Made by a program: the position numbers and the translations under genes. Shown in pieces: positions 7,229 to 16,481 of a DNA stretch of 64,000 bases (the stretch's first letter is position 1; each line of letters opens with the position of its first letter). The stretch lies in the NCBI GenBank assembly GCA_018241505.1, contig JAFEDS010000005.1, positions 372,001 to 436,000 on the forward strand, in the 5' to 3' direction. Under the pieces are notes generated by a model. That model was not told where the DNA came from. It did not search any database and saw nothing but the letters and a program-made list of their open reading frames with translations. The DNA is from Pseudomonadota bacterium. GTDB taxonomy: Bacteria; Pseudomonadota; Gammaproteobacteria; Steroidobacterales; Steroidobacteraceae.

Positions 7229-9195
7229 TGCTTCCCGAGTTAGGACACTTTGCGTTGATTCTCGCGATGCTGCTGGCCGCGCTGCAGGGCTTCTTCGGCA
7301 TAGCAGGGCCCGCGTTGGGCCGCGATCGCTGGATCGCCGCCGTTACACCGGCCGTGGCGGGCCAGTTCGTCATGCTGGCTACGTCCGTGGCCTGTCTGAT
7401 TACCTCGTTTGTGAACAACGACTTCTCGGTCCTGTACATCGCCGAGAATTCCAACTCCGCGCTGCCGCTGTTCTACCGCGTGACAGCCATGTGGGGCGCG
7501 CACGAAGGCTCCCTGCTGTTGTGGATCTTCCTGCTGGGTTGTTGGACGGTCGCGGTGGCTATCGGCGTGTCGCGGCTGCCGAACCGCTTTGCGGCGCGCG
7601 TGCTCGGCGTGTTGGGCGTCGTCAGTTTCGGCTTCCTGCTGTTCATGCTGGCCACCTCGAATCCCTTCCTGCGCCTGGATCCGCCCGCTCCGGACGGCCG
7701 CGATTTGAATCCCATCCTCCAGGATCCGGCCCTGGCGATCCATCCGCCGATTCTCTACACAGGTTATGTGGGTTTCGCGGTGGCGTTTGCGTTTGCCTGC
7801 GCGGCGATGCTCGAAGGCAGAATGGATCAGATGTGGGCCCGATGGACACGACCCTGGACGACGGCTGCGTGGGCTTTTTTGAGCGTGGGCATTGCGCTCG
7901 GGAGCTGGTGGGCTTACTACGAGTTGGGGTGGGGCGGCTACTGGTTCTGGGACCCGGTCGAGAACGCCTCGTTCATGCCATGGCTGGTGGGCACTGCGTT
8001 GATCCATTCGCTCGCGGTGACCGACAAGCGGGGCCTGTTCAAGAGTTGGACCCTGCTGCTGTCCATTCTCGCTTTCTCATTGAGCCTGCTGGGAACCTTC
8101 CTGGTGCGCTCCGGCGTCCTGGTATCGGTGCATTCTTTCGCGGCCGACCCGACCAAGGGAATCTTCATCCTGGCGTTCCTGTGCATCATGATCGGCGGTG
8201 CGCTGACGCTGTACGCCTGGCGGGCGCCCTTGCTCAAGTCGCAGGCAGGCTTCGACCTCGGCGCGCGCGAGTCTTTCCTGCTGTTCAACAACATCCTGCT
8301 GGTCATTGCGGCAGCGACAGTTCTCGGCGGCACGATGGCGCCGCTCATTTCCGACTCACTCGGACTCGGCACGCTCTCGGTCGGCACCCCGTACTTCAAC
8401 CCGACCTTCATGCTGTCAATGTTGCCCCTGCTGGCACTGCTGTGTTTGGGCGTGCATGCCAACTGGAAAAGAGGGCGACTGACTGACAGCAAGCGAACCT
8501 TGTTGATCACGCTCGTCATCGCCGCCATCACCGGTGTCATCATCGTCTACGGCGTGTACTCAAACGGCAAGGTGTTGAGTCCGGTCGCCGCGACACTGGG
8601 CGCCTGGATCATCCTTTCCTCGCTCGTCGACCCGATCGACCGCCTGCGCCGCAAGCTGTCCCTGTCGCGCAGCGTGATCGGCATGACCGTCGCTCATATC
8701 GGCCTGGGGATGTTTGTGTTGTCCGTTACGACCGTCGAGTCCTTCACCCTCGAGCGCGATGTGGCCCTCGGTCAGGGCGACACGGCAACCGTCGGCAATT
8801 ACGAATTTCGCTTCCAGGGTGTGAAGCCCATCGAAGGTGCCAATTACAACGGCGTGGAAGGCACGGTTGTTGTCACTCGCCATGGCTTTCCGACTTCAGT
8901 CGTCCATCCACAGAAGCGTCAATACTGGGTGCAGCGCCAGGTGACGACCGAGGCCTCCATTGAAATGCACCACGGCAGCAATGTCTTCGTGGCGCTGGGT
9001 GATGAGCTGGGCGCCGGCAAATGGAGCGTGCGCTTCCAGATCCGCCCGCTCGTCAATTTCCTGTGGCTCGGCGCCTTCGTCATGGCACTGGGCGGTGGCA
9101 TCGCGGCCACTGACAAACGTTACCGCACCGCCAGGCAGGCGGAGAGCGCGCCCGTGACGAGCCCCGCCTCGGGAGCAACCGGAGTTGCCGGATGA
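7228..9195 (+). CDS. ccmF: CcmF, haem lyase core subunit
   Basis: A 655-residue polytopic protein, the normal CcmF length, with about 14 to 15 hydrophobic segments. The WWD-type haem-handling motif reads WGGYWFWDPVENASFMPWL near residue 235, and flanking histidines include IHPPILYTGYVGF and ALIHSLAV. CcmF joins CcmH and CcmI to attach haem to apocytochrome CxxCH sites. The start overlaps the ccmE stop and the end overlaps the ccmG start. A long overlapping open frame at 7221-8486 is a shadow. Confidence 0.97.
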   Translation: MLPELGHFALILAMLLAALQGFFGIAGPALGRDRWIAAVTPAVAGQFVMLATSVACLITSFVNNDFSVLYIAENSNSALPLFYRVTAMWGAHEGSLLLWIFLLGCWTVAVAIGVSRLPNRFAARVLGVLGVVSFGFLLFMLATSNPFLRLDPPAPDGRDLNPILQDPALAIHPPILYTGYVGFAVAFAFACAAMLEGRMDQMWARWTRPWTTAAWAFLSVGIALGSWWAYYELGWGGYWFWDPVENASFMPWLVGTALIHSLAVTDKRGLFKSWTLLLSILAFSLSLLGTFLVRSGVLVSVHSFAADPTKGIFILAFLCIMIGGALTLYAWRAPLLKSQAGFDLGARESFLLFNNILLVIAAATVLGGTMAPLISDSLGLGTLSVGTPYFNPTFMLSMLPLLALLCLGVHANWKRGRLTDSKRTLLITLVIAAITGVIIVYGVYSNGKVLSPVAATLGAWIILSSLVDPIDRLRRKLSLSRSVIGMTVAHIGLGMFVLSVTTVESFTLERDVALGQGDTATVGNYEFRFQGVKPIEGANYNGVEGTVVVTRHGFPTSVVHPQKRQYWVQRQVTTEASIEMHHGSNVFVALGDELGAGKWSVRFQIRPLVNFLWLGAFVMALGGGIAATDKRYRTARQAESAPVTSPASGATGVAG

Positions 9196-9719
9196 ATCGT
9201 TTCCTGATCCCCCTGGGAGCCTTCGTTCTGCTGGCCATCGTGCTGGCGGTCGGGCTCAAACACGCGCCCGAAAAAGGCATCATCAAATCGCCCTTGTTGG
9301 GCAAGCCGGCGCCGGCATTCACCTCGCCGTTGTTGACTGACGCCAACCGCTCATTCAGCTCGACGGAGATGAAGGGGCGCTGGTCGCTGTTCAATGTATG
9401 GGGAACCTGGTGCGGCGAGTGCCGCGCCGAGCACCAGGCCTTGCTGGACATCGCCAAGCGCGGCGAGGTGCGGGTGATCGGGCTCGACTGGAAAGACGAG
9501 GATCCCACGGCGCTGCAATGGTTGCAGGAGCTTGGCAACCCATACGATGTGGTCGCAACGGACCGGGATGGACGGATCGCAATCGACTGGGGCGTGTATG
9601 GCGCACCTGAGACCTTCCTGGTCAACCCGGACGGGATCGTCGTCTACAAGTATGTAGGCGCGCTCACAATGGAAGAGTGGGAGACCCGCTTCCTGCCACT
9701 GCTCAACAAGAAGTCATGA
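9192..9719 (+). CDS. ccmG: CcmG/DsbE, thiol:disulfide interchange protein
   Basis: A 175-residue periplasmic thioredoxin-fold protein tethered by an N-terminal helix (roughly 4-19). The active site is WGTWCGEC (Cys74 and Cys77). The usual family form is WCxxC with Pro or Val between the cysteines, so Gly-Glu is a modest variant. The cis-Pro loop reads YGAPETFLV. It keeps the apocytochrome cysteines and the CcmH cysteines reduced. It overlaps both ccmF and ccmH by 4 bp. Confidence 0.95.
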   Translation: MNRFLIPLGAFVLLAIVLAVGLKHAPEKGIIKSPLLGKPAPAFTSPLLTDANRSFSSTEMKGRWSLFNVWGTWCGECRAEHQALLDIAKRGEVRVIGLDWKDEDPTALQWLQELGNPYDVVATDRDGRIAIDWGVYGAPETFLVNPDGIVVYKYVGALTMEEWETRFLPLLNKKS

Positions 9720-10156
9720 CCCGATTTTGTCTGAGCATCGCGTTGTGCGCCCTGCTGTTCGCCAGCACGGCCAGTCACGCGGTGGATACCACCCAGATGC
9801 CGACTCCGGAGTTGCAGCGGCGCTATCTCGGCCTGACACATGAGCTGCGGTGCATGCAGTGTCAAAACGAAGCCATCGCCGATTCGCCCGTCAGTCTGGC
9901 AGCCGATCTGCGCCGCCAGGTGGGCGAGATGCTGCTGGCCGGAAAATCGGATGACGACGTGCGCGACTACATGGTGGCACGTTACGGTGATTTCATTCTG
10001 TTCAGGCCGCGCGTTTCATCGAAGACAATCTGGTTGTGGGCAACGCCCGGGGTCCTGTTGTTGATTGGAGCCGCCGTGGCGGTCCGGGTCAGCAAACAGC
10101 GAGCCGCTCTCGTCGACCAGGACAACGAGCCCGTTGAAGAGGACGTCCGCTCCTGA
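9716..10156 (+). CDS. ccmH: CcmH, apocytochrome thiol-handling subunit
   Basis: A 146-residue membrane protein with a cleavable signal (CLSIALCALLFASTASHA), a small periplasmic domain with the redox pair LRCMQCQN (Cys46 and Cys49), and one C-terminal membrane helix (roughly 102-124). This is the short CcmH form; the TPR part found fused to it in E. coli is the separate ccmI gene here. ATG at 9716 overlaps the ccmG stop. An in-frame start at 9677 would lie inside ccmG and destroy the signal peptide. Confidence 0.94.
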   Translation: MTRFCLSIALCALLFASTASHAVDTTQMPTPELQRRYLGLTHELRCMQCQNEAIADSPVSLAADLRRQVGEMLLAGKSDDDVRDYMVARYGDFILFRPRVSSKTIWLWATPGVLLLIGAAVAVRVSKQRAALVDQDNEPVEEDVRS

Positions 10157-11289
10157 TGACCACCTTTGTCCTGCTTGCCGCCGTGCTCACCGTCGCCGGC
10201 GTATTGCTCGTTGCCATACCGCTTCTGAGAACGAAGCCCAGCGACTCAACGCCCGCTCCCTGGGCGGCTCTCGTAGCTGCCGGTGTGCTGGCCATCGGTT
10301 CCACCGTGTTGTATGTGCGCTTGACCAACTGGTCGTGGCACACCTCGGTGGCCGAGGATACTCCGCAGACCATGGTGGCCCGCCTGGCACGCCGGCTGGA
10401 ACAAAATCCCGACAACCTCGAAGGCTGGCTGATGCTCGGCCGCTCCTACACGGAGCTGCAGGAATATCAGCTCGCCGTGCGCGCCTTCGAGCGTGCCGAC
10501 CGATTGGCCGGCGGCAAAAGCGCCGAAGCCTTGATCGGCCAGGCGGAGGCACTGGCGCGCAGCGACGAAAACGAGTTGGACGGTCGCGCAGCCAAGCTCA
10601 TTGAACAGGCACTGGCAGTGGATCCGGACTCCGGCAAGGCCCTGTTTTTTGGTGCAGCGGTGGCCATGCGCAAGGGCAACCTGCCGCTGGCGCGCGAGCG
10701 CTTCACGCGGCTCATGGCGCTCAACCCACCGGACAACATCAAACCCCTGTTGCAGAAGCAGATCGACTCGATCGATCAGCAGCTTGCTGGTGGCGGTGCG
10801 CCCGGCCCGGGGGCGGGCAAAGCAACAGGCGCCGGCGCGGCGGAGCAGGCCGGCAATCCAACAGTCGCGGGCGCGGCCGGCCAAGGCGCCAGTTCAACAG
10901 CCGGCGCCGCAATGGCTCCGGGTGGCAATCAGCCCGCCGCCGATCCCAACGCCAGGGTTCGCATCAACGTGACTCTGGCGCCCACGCTGGCCCAGTCCGC
11001 CGGCACCGCGGCTCCGCTGTTTGTCTTCGTGCGCGATCCGGCGCGGCCGGGACCGCCGTTGGCGGTCAAACGCCTGGACAGTCACTTCCCGCAAACTGTC
11101 GAGCTCACGGCATCCGACTCGATGATGCCGGGGCGCGCCATTGCGGCAGGGCAGAAGGTTCAGGTCGTCGCACGGATTGCGCGCTCCGGCAATCCGGTCG
11201 GCGCCAGCGGTGACCCTGTTGGTGAGTCCGCGTATCAGGTGGGCCGCGACGGCCTGGTCAACATCATCATCGACCACGTAATGCCTTAG
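10156..11289 (+). CDS. ccmI: CcmI, TPR-containing apocytochrome chaperone
   Basis: A 377-residue protein with a short N-terminal helix, a second helix near residues 35-53, then a TPR region (WLMLGRSYTELQEYQLAVRAFERA and later repeats, roughly 80-200). A low-complexity Gly/Ala-rich linker (roughly 210-255) and a beta-rich C-terminal domain (roughly 265-377) follow, as in CycH-type proteins. It binds the C-terminus of apocytochromes and presents them to CcmFH. It starts 1 bp inside the ccmH stop codon and closes the operon. Confidence 0.9.
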   Translation: MTTFVLLAAVLTVAGVLLVAIPLLRTKPSDSTPAPWAALVAAGVLAIGSTVLYVRLTNWSWHTSVAEDTPQTMVARLARRLEQNPDNLEGWLMLGRSYTELQEYQLAVRAFERADRLAGGKSAEALIGQAEALARSDENELDGRAAKLIEQALAVDPDSGKALFFGAAVAMRKGNLPLARERFTRLMALNPPDNIKPLLQKQIDSIDQQLAGGGAPGPGAGKATGAGAAEQAGNPTVAGAAGQGASSTAGAAMAPGGNQPAADPNARVRINVTLAPTLAQSAGTAAPLFVFVRDPARPGPPLAVKRLDSHFPQTVELTASDSMMPGRAIAAGQKVQVVARIARSGNPVGASGDPVGESAYQVGRDGLVNIIIDHVMP

Positions 11290-11310
11290 CAACGCTGTTA
11301 CAGTTGGCGG

Positions 11311-12198
11311 ATGACTGGACCGGTCTGCCTGCATTTCACCGCGGCGCCTGCGATCGCGCCGGCGTACCTGAAAATTCTGCTGGCCCGCAAGCCGGCGTAC
11401 GCCACTGACACGGTGCCGCGAATCGAGGCGCTGCTCCAGCGCTTCGCCATCAATCGCCGGCACCTCGCGCGCTATCGGCGTGTGTGCGGCGATCGAGACT
11501 CGAGCGACCTGCCCATTACCTATCCGCACGTGTTGGCAACTCCGTTGCACCTGGCGATGATTGCGTGTTCGGCATTCCCTGTCAGCTTGTTGGGTGTGGT
11601 GCACACGCGCAATCGCATCACGCAACATCGGCCCTTGCGGATGGACGACAGCGGCGAGATTCATGCTTGGATGGAAGGCCATCGGGAAACACTTCGCGGG
11701 CAGGAGCTCGATCTGCAGACTCAGGTTCGCGTGGGTGGTGAGATCGTGTGGTCTGAAATATCCACTTTGCTTGCGCGCCGTGGCGACGGGAGTCGACCTC
11801 CGCGTTCGCGCGAACCGGGGCTCCCCAACCTGGTCGTGCCGCCGCGGCAGGATGTGAGCACGAGCACTTTCGTGGTGTCACCTGGCGTCGGCCGGCGCTA
11901 CGCCCGCATCTCCGGCGATTTCAACCCCATTCACATCGCCGATGTGACAGCGCGCTTCTTCGGCTTCAAACGCGCGATTGCGCACGGCATGTGGTCTCTT
12001 GCCCGTTGCGCCGCCGAAATCGGCGGGCCGGCGTTTTCGCGGCCCTGCACCCTGGATGTGGCGTTCAAGCGACCCATTGCCTTCCGCGCCCGCACGGTGC
12101 TCGAAAGTTGGATGGCCGATCAACGCGTGGGCTTCAGCCTGCGGGATCCGGAAGTGCACCGGGATCATCTGCTCGGAAGCGTCGTGCGCTCGGACTGA
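11311..12198 (+). CDS. MaoC-like hydratase/dehydratase domain protein
   Basis: A 295-residue hot-dog-fold protein. The C-terminal half holds the MaoC/R-specific hydratase motif, with SGDFNPIH (Asp and His catalytic pair) followed by FFGFKRAIAHGMWSLAR (roughly 205-235). The N-terminal half looks like a degenerate second hot-dog domain. Relatives hydrate enoyl-CoA or enoyl-ACP substrates, and the exact substrate here cannot be told. It begins 21 bp after ccmI, perhaps on the same transcript, but has no obvious link to cytochrome assembly. Confidence 0.75.
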   Translation: MTGPVCLHFTAAPAIAPAYLKILLARKPAYATDTVPRIEALLQRFAINRRHLARYRRVCGDRDSSDLPITYPHVLATPLHLAMIACSAFPVSLLGVVHTRNRITQHRPLRMDDSGEIHAWMEGHRETLRGQELDLQTQVRVGGEIVWSEISTLLARRGDGSRPPRSREPGLPNLVVPPRQDVSTSTFVVSPGVGRRYARISGDFNPIHIADVTARFFGFKRAIAHGMWSLARCAAEIGGPAFSRPCTLDVAFKRPIAFRARTVLESWMADQRVGFSLRDPEVHRDHLLGSVVRSD

Positions 12199-12300
12199 TC
12201 GCTTTTGCCTCCCCTGGCGGTCGCGGCATGGCTCTTGCTGCTACCTGGGTGCTCGCCGGGTTGCGCGAGCCCGATGTAGTTTTTGTGGAGGAGAGTAGTA

Positions 12301-12702
12301 ATGGCTCAGGCACCAACTCAGGACGGCCGCACTTCGAACCGCGGATTTGCGTCAATGAACGCGGAGCGGCAACGCCAGATCGCCAGCATGGGCGGAAAGG
12401 CCGTGCCGGACGAGAAGCGAAGCTTCTCGCAGAACCGCCGACTCGCCGCCGAGGCCGGCCGCAAAGGCGGTCAGAGCGTCCCCGGCTCGAAGCGGAGTTT
12501 TTCGCAGAATCGCGAATTAGCCGCTGTCGCAGGCCGTAAAGGCGGCCAGAGCGTTCCGGACGAGAAGCGCAGCTTTTCGCAGAACCCTGAGCTGGCTGCC
12601 GAGGCCGGCCGTAAGGGCGGACAGGCCAGCCACGGCGGCTCGAGCCCGGAGGCTCAAGCCAAAATGGCGGCTTCCAAGGCCGAACCGCAGGGTGAGGCAT
12701 AA
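12301..12702 (+). CDS. KGG-repeat stress protein (GsiB/Con-10 type)
   Basis: A 133-residue, very hydrophilic, probably disordered protein with three near-identical units of about 25 residues (KRSFSQN..LAA.AGRKGGQ). The repeats match the short KGG stress-protein motif found in B. subtilis GsiB, E. coli YciG and fungal Con-10. I chose ATG at 12301 because a GGAGGAGAG box lies just upstream. Members accumulate under general stress or desiccation. The gene stands alone between MaoC and Tex and is followed by a hairpin. Confidence 0.83.
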   Translation: MAQAPTQDGRTSNRGFASMNAERQRQIASMGGKAVPDEKRSFSQNRRLAAEAGRKGGQSVPGSKRSFSQNRELAAVAGRKGGQSVPDEKRSFSQNPELAAEAGRKGGQASHGGSSPEAQAKMAASKAEPQGEA

Positions 12703-13062
12703 GGACGGGCGCTCCGCACCCATCCTGACGGCGGGGACTGTCTATCACGACAGTCGCCGCGGGTGCCCCTGACGGGCCCCCAACCGAGCACGTCACCTGC
12801 CAAACGGGCGGGTGCCGTGCCCCACAGTCATTGCAAAGATTACCTTAGGCGTTGCAGAAATTGCCCGTTCCAGGGCCATGTCCGAGATTGGGCGCGCCGA
12901 CAGGTATTCATGAAATACAGGCCTCTGGGTGGCCCGATCGCCTGCGGCCGATGCACGCCCACAGCCCTGCGCCATACCGGGCGAAATCTCAAGTCTTGTT
13001 GCACCGTTGCGCGTTCTGCATAGTGCGCCCCCGTCGCTTGTCTTGCAGGACCGTCCGTTCAG
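12703..13062. other. 360-bp intergenic stretch with a hairpin
   Basis: A hairpin at 12731-12760 has arms GCGG(G)GACTGTC and GACAGTC(G)CCGC around a 6-nt loop. It may end the KGG-protein transcript, although no T-tract follows. I found no gene, tRNA or recognisable small RNA in the remaining 300 bp before tex. An open frame on the minus strand here runs on into tex and looks like a shadow. Confidence 0.5.
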
Positions 13063-15792
13063 ATGCAATCCATTGAAACCCGTATCGCGGCAGAGCTGAC
13101 CGTTGCACCACAGCAGGTTGCCGCCGCTGTCTCCCTTCTTGATGCCGGATCGACTGTTCCCTTCATCGCCCGATATCGAAAGGAGGCGACGGGCGGGCTG
13201 GATGACGCGCAACTGCGCACTCTGGAGGAACGCCTGGTCTATTTGCGCGAGCTGGAAGAACGCCGCGCCGCGATCATCAAGAGCATCACTGAACAGGGCA
13301 AGCTCACTCCATCGCTGCAGGCGAGTATCGACGCCGCCGACACCAAACAGCGCCTGGAGGATTTGTACCTACCTTACAAGCCGAAGCGCCGCACCAAGGC
13401 AATGATTGCACGCGAAGCGGGCCTCGATGGGCTCGCCGCCGCACTGCTTGCAGATCCCACACTGGTCCCGGAACAAGCGGCTTTAACTTACATCAAACCT
13501 GCTTTTACAACGGCCGAGGGGGACAACAACCCCGGCGTTGCCGATGTCAAAGCGGCCCTCGAAGGAGCGCGCCAGGTATTGATGGAACAGTTTGCCGAGG
13601 ACGCGGAGCTCGTAGGCGCGCTGCGCGAGCACCTCGAGGAGGAGGGGCAACTAGTATCGAAGGTGGCAGAGGGTAAGGAGGAGGCGGGCGCGAAATTTCG
13701 CGACTACTTCGACTACCGCGAACCCATTGCCGCGGTGCCCTCTCATAGGGCATTGGCGCTGTTTCGCGGCCGCAAGGAAGAAATACTGCAACTCACATTG
13801 AAGTTGCCAGAGGACCTGGCGGCGGCGCAAGCGCCGAACTCAACACCCGGGCAAGCTCCCTTTAATACATGCGAGCGCAAAATTTGCACACGTAACGGCA
13901 TTGCCGACCAGGGGCGGCCCGCCGATGCGTGGCTCGCGCAGACTGCGCGCTGGACCTGGCAGGTTAAACTTTCGTGGCAGATTGAAGGCGAATTGTTTGC
14001 AGCATTGCGCGAGCACGCCGAAGAAGAAGCCATTCGCGTGTTTGCGCTGAATCTGCACGACCTGCTGCTCGCTGCTCCCGCGGGTCCGCGTGCCACCATG
14101 GGACTCGATCCCGGGCTGCGAACCGGAGTGAAGGTCGCCGTCGTCGACCGCACCGGCAAGCTCTTGGACACCGCCACAATCTATCCGCATGTGCCGCGCA
14201 ACGATTGGGACGGCTCATTGCACGCCCTCGCGTTGTTGGCAAAGACCCACAATGTCGACCTCGTGAGCATCGGCAACGGGACTGCCTCCCGTGAGACCGA
14301 CAAACTCACCGGCGAGCTGATCAAGAAGCATCCTGAGCTCAAACTCACGAAAGTGGTCGTGTCCGAAGCGGGTGCATCGGTCTATTCCGCCTCGGAGCTG
14401 GCGTCACGCGAATTCCCCAACCTGGATGTGAGTCTGCGGGGCGCCGTATCGATTGCGCGCCGGCTGCAGGACCCCCTGGCCGAGCTGGTCAAGATCGACC
14501 CCAAATCCATCGGGGTGGGTCAGTACCAACATGATGTGAGCCAGACCAAGCTCGCCCGCTCGCTCGATGCGGTGGTGGAGGACTGCGTGAACGCGGTGGG
14601 TGTCGATGTCAACACCGCATCTCCAGCGTTGCTCGCCCGCATTTCCGGCCTGTCAGCCTCGCTCGCGGAAGCAGTCGTGCGCTATCGCGACGAGCACGGC
14701 GCCTTCGCCAACCGGGAATCTCTGCGCAAAGTCCCACGGCTGGGTGAAAAGACGTTCGAGCAGGCAGCCGGATTCCTGCGCATCATGAGCGGCGACAACC
14801 CCCTAGATGCCTCCGCGGTCCATCCGGAAGCCTATCCGGTCGTGCAGAAGATCCTGGCCGATCTCGGCAAGCCGCTGCCGGAGTTGACGGGTGACTCGCG
14901 GACCCTCAAGGGTATCGATGCCAAACGCTACATCAGCGAGCAGTTCGGTCTGCCGACGGTCCAGGACATTCTCAAGGAGTTGGAAAAGCCGGGCCGCGAT
15001 CCGCGCCCGGAGTTCAAGACCGCCGCTTTCCAGGAGGGTGTCGAGGAGCTGAAGGACCTCAAACCCGGGATGCTGCTCGAGGGCGTCGTCACCAACGTGA
15101 CCAACTTCGGCGCGTTTGTGGACATCGGTGTGCACCAGGACGGCCTCGTGCACATTTCCATGATGTCCCACAAGTTCATCAAGGATCCGCGCGAGGTCGT
15201 CAAAGCCGGCGATGTGTTGAAAGTGAAGGTCCTGGAAGTGGACCTGCAGCGCAAACGCATTGCATTGACCATGAAGTTGGATGCTCCCGCGCAGGGGGCA
15301 GGCGAACAATCACGTGACCGCGCGGCTCCGCGTGACGGTCGCCGTGACCAGAATTCGCTGCCGGCGCGGGACCATCGTGGCGCCCGCGATACTGGAGGGG
15401 CCGGCCGTGATCATCGTGGTGCTGGTGGGCCGGGGCGCGGCGCGCCGCAGCGGGATAGCCGCGGTGTACCGGGCGCAGGTGGATTCAGCGGCAACCGCGG
15501 TGCATCGGGCGCCGGTGGGTTTAGTGGCAACCGCGGTGGATCCAGCACAGGTGGCCCCGGAAGCAACCGCGGCGGCTCTAGCGCAGGTGGCCCCGGAAAC
15601 AACCGCGGCGGATCCAACGCAGGTGGCCCTGGAGGCAATCCCAGTGGATCAGGCGCGGGCGGCTTCGGCGGCAATCGCGGTGGGTCGGGGGCTGGCGGGT
15701 ACAACAACCAACGCCCGTCGGCTCCGCCTCGTGAGTCCGAGGCGAACGGCGCCATGGCAGAAGCGTGGGCCGCGGCTTTGAAACGGCGTTAG
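13063..15792 (+). CDS. tex: Tex/YhgF family transcription accessory RNA-binding protein
   Basis: A 909-residue protein whose first 750 or so residues align in order with E. coli YhgF/Tex. They comprise the N-terminal helical domain, the YqgF-like RNase-H fold domain ([33 protein letters not shown]), helix-hairpin-helix motifs ([19 protein letters not shown]) and an S1 RNA-binding domain ([24 protein letters not shown]). Tex binds structured RNA and nucleic-acid ends at the transcription machinery. The odd part is the C-terminus: about 150 residues rich in Arg/Asp and then Gly/Asn/Arg/Ser, with repeats of the form GGxGxNRGGS. E. coli Tex has only a short tail there. The Arg-Gly-rich tail suggests extra RNA binding or condensate formation, which is inference. 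Confidence 0.95.
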   Translation: MQSIETRIAAELTVAPQQVAAAVSLLDAGSTVPFIARYRKEATGGLDDAQLRTLEERLVYLRELEERRAAIIKSITEQGKLTPSLQASIDAADTKQRLEDLYLPYKPKRRTKAMIAREAGLDGLAAALLADPTLVPEQAALTYIKPAFTTAEGDNNPGVADVKAALEGARQVLMEQFAEDAELVGALREHLEEEGQLVSKVAEGKEEAGAKFRDYFDYREPIAAVPSHRALALFRGRKEEILQLTLKLPEDLAAAQAPNSTPGQAPFNTCERKICTRNGIADQGRPADAWLAQTARWTWQVKLSWQIEGELFAALREHAEEEAIRVFALNLHDLLLAAPAGPRATMGLDPGLRTGVKVAVVDRTGKLLDTATIYPHVPRNDWDGSLHALALLAKTHNVDLVSIGNGTASRETDKLTGELIKKHPELKLTKVVVSEAGASVYSASELASREFPNLDVSLRGAVSIARRLQDPLAELVKIDPKSIGVGQYQHDVSQTKLARSLDAVVEDCVNAVGVDVNTASPALLARISGLSASLAEAVVRYRDEHGAFANRESLRKVPRLGEKTFEQAAGFLRIMSGDNPLDASAVHPEAYPVVQKILADLGKPLPELTGDSRTLKGIDAKRYISEQFGLPTVQDILKELEKPGRDPRPEFKTAAFQEGVEELKDLKPGMLLEGVVTNVTNFGAFVDIGVHQDGLVHISMMSHKFIKDPREVVKAGDVLKVKVLEVDLQRKRIALTMKLDAPAQGAGEQSRDRAAPRDGRRDQNSLPARDHRGARDTGGAGRDHRGAGGPGRGAPQRDSRGVPGAGGFSGNRGASGAGGFSGNRGGSSTGGPGSNRGGSSAGGPGNNRGGSNAGGPGGNPSGSGAGGFGGNRGGSGAGGYNNQRPSAPPRESEANGAMAEAWAAALKRR
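15470..15700 (+). repeat. Degenerate tandem repeats coding the Tex Gly/Asn/Arg tail
   Basis: Inside tex, units of roughly 36 to 42 bp repeat about six times, each coding a variant of GG(F/P)(S/G)xNRGGS. Units differ at synonymous and non-synonymous sites, so the array is old and imperfect. Such arrays can change in copy number between strains. Confidence 0.7.
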
Positions 15793-15908
15793 TCGCGCCG
15801 GGCACGCGTCGCGGAGTGGGCGCCCCGGCTGAGCGTCCCGGACCAGGCGGCGCGATTGAGCGTCCCGGCTGGCGTCCCCGGCTGCGCGCCCCGGACTAGG
15901 CGTCCCCC

Positions 15909-16355
15909 TCAGAACCGCAACGTGACCAACCAGGCTCCGGCCGCAATCAACGCGATACCGAGCCAGTTGGTCACCGACAGTTTCTCGCCGAGGAACGCGA
16001 CGCTGAAGATCGCGACTAGAACCACACTCAACTTGTCGATCGGGGCGACGCGCGCCGCGTCTCCCACATGCAGCGCACGGAAATAGCAGAACCACGAAGC
16101 GCCCGTTGCCAGTCCTGACAACACGAGGAACGCATAGGCGCGCGCGGAGGTGCCGGCAATCAGGCGGAACTGTCCCGTCGCGACCACGATGCCAACCAAC
16201 ATAATCAGGATGACCAGGGTACGGATGAGTGTGGCCACATCGGGGGCTACCTGCTCCACCCCGACCTTCGCGAAAATAGCGGTCAGGGCCGCGAAACCCG
16301 CAGATAGAAGCGCCCAAATCAACCAGGTCGGCAACAAGCGTGTCTCCTGTCTCAT
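15909..16355 (-). CDS. Small EamA-domain (DMT superfamily) membrane protein
   Basis: A 148-residue protein with about five hydrophobic helices and one EamA domain (LSAGFAALTAIFAKVGVE at the start, APIDKLSVVLVAIFSVAFLGE near residue 105, GIALIAAGAWLV at the end). Half-length single-domain members of the drug/metabolite transporter superfamily usually act as dimers, and no substrate can be inferred. It converges on tex and is divergent from the RND adaptor gene. The 116 bp between tex and this gene is GC-rich with degenerate GCGTCCCGG repeats and no gene. Confidence 0.82.
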   Translation of the reverse strand: MRQETRLLPTWLIWALLSAGFAALTAIFAKVGVEQVAPDVATLIRTLVILIMLVGIVVATGQFRLIAGTSARAYAFLVLSGLATGASWFCYFRALHVGDAARVAPIDKLSVVLVAIFSVAFLGEKLSVTNWLGIALIAAGAWLVTLRF

Positions 16356-16481
16356 ATTGCAGATTGTTGATGAAGCGGGCCGCTACGCGCAAGGTTGTTG
16401 AAAGCAGGGCGAAAGCCCGGCGAAACCTTAGCCGCCTAAACTTCCGCGCGTACCCACGCAGATGACTGACTACCGACTTTT

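Noticed and set aside
7221-8486. Long open frame (421 codons) over ccmF
   Set aside because: It is out of frame with the unmistakable CcmF motifs and is Arg/Gly/Pro-rich, as expected for a shadow in GC-rich DNA.
12780-13060. Possible small RNA such as 6S RNA before tex
   Set aside because: I looked for the 6S closing stem and central bubble and for other known RNA cores and did not find them.
15793-15908. Degenerate GCGTCCCGG-like repeats after tex
   Set aside because: The units are short and irregular with no CRISPR-like spacing or palindromic element; they look like GC-rich low-complexity sequence.
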